This document shows positions 24,946 through 31,391 of a DNA stretch of 64,000 nucleotides, piece by piece. How positions within the stretch are numbered: the first letter of the stretch is position 1; the number at the start of each line of letters is the position of its first letter. A program made the position numbers and the translations under genes. The notes under the pieces are model-generated. The model saw nothing but the letters and a program-made list of their open reading frames with translations. It had not been told where the DNA came from and did no database searches. This DNA comes from Polaromonas sp. (lineage in GTDB: Bacteria; Pseudomonadota; Gammaproteobacteria; Burkholderiales; Burkholderiaceae_C): assembly GCF_010365105.1 (NCBI RefSeq), contig NZ_JAAFGZ010000003.1, positions 1 to 64,000 on the forward strand, read 5' to 3'.

Positions 24946-26139
24946 TCACAAAGCCCGCGCGAGCCGGGCCATGCCTTCCTCAATTTTGGCCACGTCTGCC
25001 GTTGCAAAACTGAGCCGGAAAGTCGCCCTGTCCGGATTTTCTGCATAAAACGGCGCACCCGGCACAAAGGCCACGCCCTGCTCGATCGCTTTCTTGGCGA
25101 ATTCGCCAGCGTCGCGGGTCTTGCCGCCCTCGCCCGTCAGGCGTGCCCAGAAGAACAAGCCGCCCTGCGGCTGCTCGAACGCCACAGCATGGCCCAGTTC
25201 ACGCTTGAGCGCAGCGCTCATGGCGGCGGCGCGCTCGCCGTAAACCTTGCGCACATTGGCCAGCGTGGCCGGCATGCGGCCGGCCTTCAGGTATTGCGCG
25301 GCGGTGGCTTGGGCAAAGGTGCTGGTGTGGGCGTCGCTGAACTGCTTGCACATGACGGCATTGGCCAGCAGCGCTGGCGGTGCAATCATCCAGCCGATGC
25401 GCAGGCCCGGCGACAGCACCTTGCTGAGCGAGCCGCAATGGGCCAGCAGTTCACGGCTGCCGGGCACGCTGTCGCTCAGGGCCAGCAAGGACGGCGGCGG
25501 CGCTTCGCCAAAATACAGGTCGCCATAGGGGTCGTCTTCCACGATCAGCGTCTGGTACTTGACGGCCATTTCCAGCACCTGCTGGCGGCGCGCCAGGCTG
25601 AGCAGCGCGCCGCTCGGGTTGCCGAAGGTCGGAATCAGGTAGACGAACTTGGGTTGATGCTCGGCAATCAGCTTTTCGAGTTCATCGGTTTTCACGCCAT
25701 GCGCGTCGGTCGGTGCGCTGATGACATGCGCGCCATACAGGCGAAAGCACTGGATGGTCGCCAGAAAGGTCGGCCCTTCGACGATCACCTTGTCGCCGGG
25801 CGAAATCATGGTCTTGCCGAGCAGGTCCAGCGCCTGCTGGCTGCCGGTGGTCACGATCAGTTCCTGCGGCGCAACCGTGGCACCCTTGCTGGCCATGAAG
25901 CTGCTCAGTTGCTCGCGCAGCGGCTGGTAGCCCTCGGTGGCGCCGTACTGCAGTGCGCCGCCGGGCTCTTCGTTCAACGCCTTGCTGCTGGCGTCCTTGA
26001 TGCCTTCAACGTCAAACATCGCCGGGTCCGGAAAACCGCCCGCAAAGCTGATGATGCCGGGCTTGCCCAGCAGCTTGAAGAGTTCGCGGATGGCGGAGGT
26101 TTCGACGTTGTTCAGACGGTCGGCGAATTGCAATGGCAT
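24946..26139 (-). CDS. PLP-dependent class I/II aminotransferase (LysN/2-aminoadipate type)
   Basis: A fold-type I aminotransferase of 397 residues. The N-terminal ISFAGGFPDPAMFDVEGI is typical of the LysN/AAT-like branch related to MocR C-terminal domains. Other features are YGATEGYQPLREQLSSFM (substrate loop), IVTTGSQQALDLLGK, VEDDPYGDLYF (PLP-binding Asp/Tyr) and the Schiff-base Lys in GSLSKVLSPGLRIGWM. Substrates are likely aromatic, branched or 2-oxoadipate-type acids but are not determined by sequence. It is transcribed divergently from hipBA. Confidence 0.85.
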   Translation of the reverse strand: MPLQFADRLNNVETSAIRELFKLLGKPGIISFAGGFPDPAMFDVEGIKDASSKALNEEPGGALQYGATEGYQPLREQLSSFMASKGATVAPQELIVTTGSQQALDLLGKTMISPGDKVIVEGPTFLATIQCFRLYGAHVISAPTDAHGVKTDELEKLIAEHQPKFVYLIPTFGNPSGALLSLARRQQVLEMAVKYQTLIVEDDPYGDLYFGEAPPPSLLALSDSVPGSRELLAHCGSLSKVLSPGLRIGWMIAPPALLANAVMCKQFSDAHTSTFAQATAAQYLKAGRMPATLANVRKVYGERAAAMSAALKRELGHAVAFEQPQGGLFFWARLTGEGGKTRDAGEFAKKAIEQGVAFVPGAPFYAENPDRATFRLSFATADVAKIEEGMARLARAL

Positions 26140-26305
26140 GGTTCGGTCTTTGGGTGAGATGTCTATGAAGACTTTAGGAAAAGGCTGAAATTACCCGGCT
26201 TAAAGAGCGCTGGCATGAATGGTACTGCCCTCAAAGCCGTTTTCAACTGACTTCCACGCGTCAAGGCTTTACAGAAATCCCGCCTGCAAACAAAAAACCA
26301 CCTTC

Positions 26306-26369
26306 AAGGTGTAATTTGACTTAACTACTTTAAAGGCGTAAATTGATTTAACTACTCTGAAGGAGTATT
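26306..26369 (+). promoter_or_regulatory. hipBA promoter inside a three-copy 27-bp direct repeat
   Basis: Units beginning AAGGnGTAnnTTGA start at 26306, 26333 and 26360, an exact 27-bp period; the first two also share TTAACTACT. A sigma70-like promoter lies within them: TTGACT (26316-26321), 17-bp spacer, TAAATT (26339-26344). The third unit provides the Shine-Dalgarno sequence AAGGAG and runs into the TTG start codon. HipB binding here would block both transcription and perhaps translation. The operator role is inferred from position and periodicity. Confidence 0.65.
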
Positions 26370-26621
26370 TTGAACTATCCCATTGACACTCCCCAACAGC
26401 TGCGCACCATTCTCCGATCACTGCGGCAGGCCAGCGGCTTGACGCAAGTGCAGCTGGGGCAAAAGCTGGGCGTGACGCAAAAACGCATTGCGCGCATTGA
26501 AGCCGTACCGCAAGTCACGGCATTCGACCAGATTGCCCGCATGGTGACAGCCCTGGGTTACCGGGTGGTGATTGAAAAACCGGCGCCCAAGGCTGCTGAA
26601 CCCGGGACAGACACATGGTGA
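26370..26621 (+). CDS. hipB: HipB-type antitoxin, HTH regulator, 83 aa
   Basis: A Cro/CI-type helix-turn-helix protein (residues about 10-65: LRTILRSLRQASGLTQVQLG, then QKLGVTQKRIARIE), expected to bind and neutralise HipA and repress the operon. It ends in a Trp (GTDTW), like the C-terminal Trp tail of E. coli HipB. The start is TTG 26370, with AAGGAG 5-10 nt upstream. It overlaps hipA by 7 bp, which couples translation of toxin to antitoxin. Confidence 0.85.
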   Translation: MNYPIDTPQQLRTILRSLRQASGLTQVQLGQKLGVTQKRIARIEAVPQVTAFDQIARMVTALGYRVVIEKPAPKAAEPGTDTW

Positions 26622-27970
26622 CGTTTCGGCGTCCGCGCAGCAAGCCGCTCGACAACCTGCTGGGCGTGTGGACCAATGGCGAGCGCGTTGGCACCTGGTC
26701 CATCCATGACGGCGAACACCGTTTTAAATATGCGGAAAGCTGGCCTGCCGCCCCTGCGTCGCGCCCGCTTTCGCTGTCACTGCCCTTTACCCCCGACAAC
26801 AGTCCGCATCGCGGCGAGGTAGTCCGAAACTTTTTTGACAATCTGCTGCCTGACAGCGACACCCTACGCAGACGCATACAAGGAAAATTTTCAACCGGCA
26901 GTACGCAAACATTTGACCTGCTGGCAGCTGTTGGGCGAGATTGCGTGGGGGCCGTGCAGTTGTTGCCGCATACCATGGCGCCGGAGGGTTTTGACAGCAT
27001 TGACGCCACGCCCCTGGATGAAGCCGGTGTCGAGCATGCCATTCACAGCGCCATCACGGCAGGCACGCTGGGGCAACTGGAAGAAGACGACTTCCGGATT
27101 TCCATTGCCGGCGCGCAGGAAAAAACGGCCTTGCTCTGGCACGAGGGGCAATGGATGCGCCCCTTGGGTGCAACGCCGACGACGCATATCTTCAAGCTGC
27201 CGCTGGGTCTGGTCGGCAATATGCAGGCGGACATGAGCAGTTCGTTGGAAAACGAGTGGCTGTGCGCGCAAATATTGAACGTATTGGGCTTTCCGGTCGC
27301 CGAGTGCGACATCGCCACTTTCGGGGCGCGCAAGGTGTTGGTCGTCAAACGCTTTGACCGGGCACTGCAAGCACCCTTGGGCCGGCCACCCTGGCTGGCC
27401 CGGCTGCCACAGGAAGACTTTTGCCAGGCGCTTGGGCTGCCGGGTGAAAAAAAATATGAGTCCGACGGCGGCCCTGGCATTCGCGCCATTCTTCGCCAGC
27501 TGGACACCAGCAGCCGGGCCGATGCCGACAGGCTGGTATTCATCAAGGCCCAGCTCGCCTTCTGGCTCATGGCCGCCACCGACGGCCATGCCAAAAACTT
27601 TTCAATCTTCCTGGAGCGCGGCGGTGGTTTTCACATGACGCCGCTCTACGACGTGCTGTCGATCTGGCCCGTCATCGGCCATGGCGCCAACCAGATCAGT
27701 CCGCGCCGCGCCAGGCTGTCAATGGCCCTGCGCGGCAAGAACGCCCATGACCACCTGCACGAGATCAGCACCCGCCACTGGCAAGCGCTGGCGCGGCAAA
27801 GCGGTGTGCCCGATGCGTTTGAACACATGGTGGCGCTGGTGCAGCAAGTCCCTGAGGCGCTGGAGCGTGTGGCCTTGCTGCTGCCGGCCAGTTTTCCGCA
27901 GCGGGTGTATGAACCCATCCGTGCCGGCATGCTGGCGCAGGCTGACCGGTTTGCGGCAGAAGTGGCGTGA
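26615..27970 (+). CDS. hipA: HipA-type serine/threonine kinase toxin
   Basis: Toxin of a type II pair; HipA of E. coli phosphorylates glutamyl-tRNA synthetase and causes persistence. In 451 residues it has the N-terminal subdomain (VWTNGERVGTWSIHDGEHRF, PDNSPHRGEVVRNFFDNLLP), the autophosphorylation loop SIAGAQEKTALLW (about 167-179), ENEWLCAQIL, KRFDR, the Gln/Asp loop PQEDFCQALG, catalytic ATDGHAKNFSIF and metal-binding TPLYDVLS. All key residues are present, so it is probably active. Confidence 0.9.
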   Translation: MVTFRRPRSKPLDNLLGVWTNGERVGTWSIHDGEHRFKYAESWPAAPASRPLSLSLPFTPDNSPHRGEVVRNFFDNLLPDSDTLRRRIQGKFSTGSTQTFDLLAAVGRDCVGAVQLLPHTMAPEGFDSIDATPLDEAGVEHAIHSAITAGTLGQLEEDDFRISIAGAQEKTALLWHEGQWMRPLGATPTTHIFKLPLGLVGNMQADMSSSLENEWLCAQILNVLGFPVAECDIATFGARKVLVVKRFDRALQAPLGRPPWLARLPQEDFCQALGLPGEKKYESDGGPGIRAILRQLDTSSRADADRLVFIKAQLAFWLMAATDGHAKNFSIFLERGGGFHMTPLYDVLSIWPVIGHGANQISPRRARLSMALRGKNAHDHLHEISTRHWQALARQSGVPDAFEHMVALVQQVPEALERVALLLPASFPQRVYEPIRAGMLAQADRFAAEVA

Positions 27971-28034
27971 GCGCCTGCAGCCGCCAGTTTCGAAGCCTTT
28001 CAAGGCTTTTGCGCAGACCTGGCGTGCGCAAGCA

Positions 28035-28051
28035 GCTATGTTTTACATAGC
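28035..28051 (-). repeat. GCTA-N9-TAGC element, copy 6
   Basis: A core of GCTA, TGTTTTACA, TAGC between hipA and nth. Minus orientation reads on as TAGCTGCTTGCGC, matching the family tail exactly. Confidence 0.7.
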
Positions 28052-28101
28052 AACTCCATGCTCCAGAGAGTCAATCTACTGACCGTCCTACACTTTGCCC
28101 C

Positions 28102-28764
28102 ATGAAAACCAGAGACATCGAACCGTTCTTTGCCACGCTCAAAGCCGCCAACCCGATGCCGGTGACCGAGCTGGAATACACCAGCGTGTTCGAGTTGCTG
28201 ACCGCCGTGCTGCTGTCGGCGCAGGCCACCGACGTGAGCGTGAACAAGGCCACGCGCCGGCTGTTTCCCATCGCCAACACGCCGCAAAAAATCCTCAACC
28301 TCGGCGTGGACCGGCTGGAGGACTACATCAAGACCATCGGGCTGTACCACTCCAAGACGAAAAACCTGCTGGCGACCTGCGAAATCCTGCTCGAGCAGCA
28401 CGGCGGCCAGGTGCCGCGTACCCGGGAAGCGCTTGAAAAACTGCCGGGCGTGGGCCGCAAGACCGCCAACGTGGTGCTGAACTCGGCCTTTGGCGAGGCG
28501 GTCATGGCGGTGGACACGCACATCTTTCGCGTTGGCAACCGCACCGGGCTGGCGCCGGGAAAGAACCCGCTGGAAGTCGAACTCAAGCTCCTCAAGCGCA
28601 TACCGCCCGAGTACCTGGTCGATGCGCATCATTGGCTGATTTTGCTGGGCCGCTATGTCTGCATGGCCCGCAAGCCGCTGTGCTGGCAATGCGCAGTGGC
28701 GCCCTTTTGCGACTTCAAACCCAAGACCGAGCCGCCATCGCTTTTGCCGCAAGCGAAGTCGTGA
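28102..28764 (+). CDS. nth: Endonuclease III
   Basis: A DNA glycosylase/AP lyase for oxidised pyrimidines in base excision repair. The 220 residues contain the helix-hairpin-helix LPGVGRKTANVVLNSAFGEA with the catalytic Lys and the downstream catalytic Asp in VMAVDTHIFRVGNR. The C-terminal [4Fe-4S] cluster loop is C-x6-C-x2-C-x5-C (CMARKPLCWQCAVAPFC). Everything expected is intact. It stands alone between hipBA and a minus-strand lipoprotein gene. Confidence 0.95.
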   Translation: MKTRDIEPFFATLKAANPMPVTELEYTSVFELLTAVLLSAQATDVSVNKATRRLFPIANTPQKILNLGVDRLEDYIKTIGLYHSKTKNLLATCEILLEQHGGQVPRTREALEKLPGVGRKTANVVLNSAFGEAVMAVDTHIFRVGNRTGLAPGKNPLEVELKLLKRIPPEYLVDAHHWLILLGRYVCMARKPLCWQCAVAPFCDFKPKTEPPSLLPQAKS

Positions 28765-29091
28765 GGCGCCCCTGACGGCAGCCTGGGTGCTTGCATCGGC
28801 GATTGGACGCCAGACCGTGGCTGGCAGCGACGCATCACCCAGCAGCACCAGTCAACGGGCAACGCAAAAAAACCCCTGGCCGTTTGGCGAGGGGGTGAGG
28901 ACAGCTCGAGTTCTCGAAATCAATATCTTGGAGGATGGCGTCATGACCTGCATCGTTGAAGGCTGCGTTCAGACGCTGTCTTGGAACCTGCTTCAAGGTT
29001 GCGAGCAATACGCTGCGTGAAACAGAGGCGCGCTTGCACTCCGCTGGCAGCCAGTGGCGCTCTGGGAGCGCCACTGGCGTTGCCGTGTTTG
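28765..29091. other. 327-bp intergenic region with terminator and a possible 25-codon frame
   Basis: It contains the minus-strand terminator at 28866-28894. On the plus strand, ATG 28943 with TTGGAGGA about 6 nt upstream opens a 25-residue frame (MTCIVEGCVQTLSWNLLQGC and five more residues) ending at 29020. The ribosome site is good but the peptide has no recognisable homologue, so I do not call a gene. Confidence 0.35.
28866..28894 (-). terminator. Rho-independent terminator of the collagen-like lipoprotein gene
   Basis: On the minus strand, CCCCT and AGGGG plus an inner GCC/GGC pair (one internal mismatch) form a hairpin with a 4-nt loop, followed by seven T. It is downstream of the 29092-29292 gene. 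Confidence 0.75.
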
Positions 29092-29292
29092 TTATTTGGC
29101 TGATGTTTCCGCAGCTTTGCCTTCTGCGCCTGCCGCGCCGGCGGCACCCGTAGCGCCTGTGCTGCCTGTGCTGCCTGTGGAGCCCGTTGCGCCGGTTGCG
29201 CCTGCAGGGCCAGGCTGGGTGACAACTGTTTTTTCGCAGGCAGCCAAGCCAAGTGTCATCACGAGTGCGGCAGTGAGCAATGCGTATTTCAT
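29092..29292 (-). CDS. Collagen-like mini-lipoprotein, 66 aa
   Basis: The signal peptide MKYALLTAALVMTLGLAAC has a lipobox LAAC, giving lipidated Cys19. The mature part is about 47 residues: EKTVVTQ, then about eleven Gly-X-Y triplets (GPAGATGATGSTGSTGSTGA and so on) ending GAEGKAAETSAK. This is a bacterial collagen-like tract, too short for a long triple helix. No function is known. It probably sits on the inner face of the outer membrane. It has its own terminator (28866-28894). Confidence 0.7.
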   Translation of the reverse strand: MKYALLTAALVMTLGLAACEKTVVTQPGPAGATGATGSTGSTGSTGATGAAGAAGAEGKAAETSAK

Positions 29293-29347
29293 AAAAGTCC
29301 TTTAAGTGAATTGGTCTGCACCGGAGGTGCGAAGGTTGCTACGGACG

Positions 29348-30110
29348 CTAGATTAACCACTCAATACCAACTGGACTGTAGGACGGGCGCACCCCATGCC
29401 GTCCTTTTAAGGCAGCAGTAATGATGTCTTCGTTCATGCGTTGGGCAAGCACCGCAGGCAGCTTGCCGGGGCCAACCAGGCCGTACCAGGTGGTCGCCTC
29501 AAAACCCGGAAAACCCGATTCGGCCATGGTCGGCACGTTCGGATGGCCCTTGGTGCGCTTCTGGCGTGTCTGCGCCACGGGCAAACGCCTTGCTGCTTTT
29601 CAAATGCGGCGTGGCAGCGGTCATGGTGTCAAAGCTGTAGTTGATCCGGCCACCAATCAGGTCGGTCAGCATCGGGCCGGAGCCTTTGTACGGGACATGA
29701 ATCGCATCGATCTTGGCTGCCAGCTTGAACATCTCCAGCGCCAGGTGCTGTGCCGAGCAGTTGCCGGCCGAGCCAAAGCTGATCTTGCCGGGGTTCTTGC
29801 GGCACAGTTCCACCACGTCCTTGACAGTGCGCGCCGTCTGCTGTCCGTTGCAGATCAGCAGGTTCGGCGTGACGCCGACCAGCACGACAGGGGTGAAGTC
29901 ATTTTTAACGCTGCAGGTCATCTTCGGCGTTAGCGCCGGGGCGATGCAGATGGCTGAACTCAGCCTGCTGCCCTCCGTGGGCCAGCAGCCGGACGCCATC
30001 GTGGTGGCAGACGGCACCAGTTGCCGGCACCAGATCAGGGACGGCGCGCAGCGCGAAGCGGTGCATGTCGCGGTGCTGCTGGCGCGTCAACTGCAGGCTT
30101 GATGCCGGCT
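29348..30110 (-). pseudogene. Degenerate Bug/TctC-type tricarboxylate receptor gene
   Basis: Fragments of a periplasmic Bug-family solute receptor are spread over two or more frames. One frame holds VLVGVTPNLLICNGQQTART, then KISFGSAGNCSAQHLALEMF and IHVPYKGSGPMLTDLIGGRI, all classical Bug segments. After a frameshift near 29580, another frame continues NVPTMAESGFPGFEATTWYG and LVGPGKLPAVLAQRMNEDII. The N-terminal portion is in yet another frame around 29950-30110, and the usual C-terminal 40 residues are absent. The gene is therefore broken and probably non-functional. Confidence 0.8.
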
Positions 30111-30238
30111 TGAGGCAGCGCACCCGCCGGGCCAGGTGAACTGAAACGGTCAGATGGCGCCGGCATGGAAGCCGAAAAAACAGGCGGATCAATCAGCGGC
30201 CAGACGTTACGATGCAGAAAAACCAACCCTCGCCCGCC

Positions 30239-31177
30239 ATGACCGACATCCTCACCGTCACCATGAATCCCGCCCTGGACGTGTCCACCTCGACGGAAAA
30301 AGTCATGGACACGCACAAGCTGCGCTGCACGGCCACCATCCTGCATCCCGGCGGCGGCGGCATCAACGTCGCGCGCGTGGTGCACCGGCTGGGTGGCGAT
30401 AGCCTGGCGTTGTACCCGGCGGGGGGCGCGAACGGACAGCGGCTGCAGCAGCTTATCGACCAGGAACAGGTGCCCACCCATTGCATCGCGATTGCCGGCG
30501 AGACGCGCGAAAGCTTTTCGGTGCATGAACAATCCAGCGGACGCGACTTTCGCTTTGTGCTGCCCGGACCTGAACTGGCGCCTGGCGAATGGCAGGCCTG
30601 CCTGCGCCACGTCGCCAGCCTGCAGGCGCCGCCGACTTACCTGGTGGCCAGCGGCAGCCTGCCACCCGGCGTACCGGCCGATTTTCATGCCCGGCTGGCC
30701 CGGCTGGTAAAGGAACGCGGCAGCCGGCTGGTGCTCGACAGCTCGGGGCCGCCACTGGCTGCGGCGCTGGCCGAAGGCGTGTACCTGGTCAAGCCCAGCC
30801 TTCGCGAACTGCGCGAACTGACCGGCCATCCCCTGGATACCGAGCAGGACTGGCATGCGGCGGCGCTGCAGATCATCCGCGCCGGCCAGGCGCAGGTGGT
30901 GGCGCTGTCGCTGGGCGAAGACGGCGCCTTGCTGGTGACGGCCGACAGGGCGCTGCGCGCACGCAGCCTGCCGGTCAGGGTCGCCAGCTCGATTGGCGCG
31001 GGCGACAGCTTTGTCGGCGGCCTGCTCTGGGCGCTGAACCGGCGCGAAGAACTGGAGCAAGCCTTTCGCTATGGCATGGCCGCCGGCGCGGCCGCCCTGC
31101 TCGCCCCGGGCACGGCGCTGTGCCAGGCGGCGGATGTGGAACGGCTGCACCGGGAAGTGGCCGTCTGCCCGTTCTGA
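30239..31177 (+). CDS. pfkB: 6-phosphofructokinase, PfkB family
   Basis: A ribokinase-fold sugar kinase that resembles E. coli Pfk-2: TLTMNPALD-type start (ILTVTMNPALDVSTSTEKVM), LRCTATILHPGGGGINVARV, FPAGGANGQ-type segment, LVASGSLPPGVPADF, LVLDSSGPPLAAALAEGVYL, VVALSLGEDGALLV, the anion hole and catalytic Asp in SIGAGDSFVGGLLWAL. It phosphorylates fructose 6-phosphate to the 1,6-bisphosphate. The ATG at 30239 starts MTDILTV; another ATG nine codons upstream is possible. It lies upstream of ppsA, the opposing gluconeogenic step. Confidence 0.85.
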   Translation: MTDILTVTMNPALDVSTSTEKVMDTHKLRCTATILHPGGGGINVARVVHRLGGDSLALYPAGGANGQRLQQLIDQEQVPTHCIAIAGETRESFSVHEQSSGRDFRFVLPGPELAPGEWQACLRHVASLQAPPTYLVASGSLPPGVPADFHARLARLVKERGSRLVLDSSGPPLAAALAEGVYLVKPSLRELRELTGHPLDTEQDWHAAALQIIRAGQAQVVALSLGEDGALLVTADRALRARSLPVRVASSIGAGDSFVGGLLWALNRREELEQAFRYGMAAGAAALLAPGTALCQAADVERLHREVAVCPF

Positions 31178-31230
31178 TGTGAACACGGACAGGACCGCCT
31201 GTCCGGCGCCGTCAGCAGTTTTCAGGCCCT

Positions 31231-31272
31231 TTGATCTAGCGCAAGCCACCAGCGCGATGCGGCGGCTACTGT
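31231..31272 (+). promoter_or_regulatory. Anr/FNR-like box and -10 element of the ppsA promoter
   Basis: TTGATCTAGCGCAA (31231-31244) has a perfect left FNR/Anr half-site TTGAT and a weaker right half-site (CGCAA against ATCAA). Its centre is 31237.5. TACTGT at 31267-31272 lies where the -10 hexamer should be if the site is centred at -41.5, the standard class II activator position. The ppsA start codon is about 120 bp downstream. Confidence 0.55.
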
Positions 31273-31391
31273 AGTGGCAACAAGAGATGACCAGCAACAA
31301 AAAGGCAGCCAGGGGTGCGAACCGACACGCGACCTGACAGCCTGACGTCACTGGCAAACCCCGTATTCCCTGCCAAGCCGGAGACATCGCC

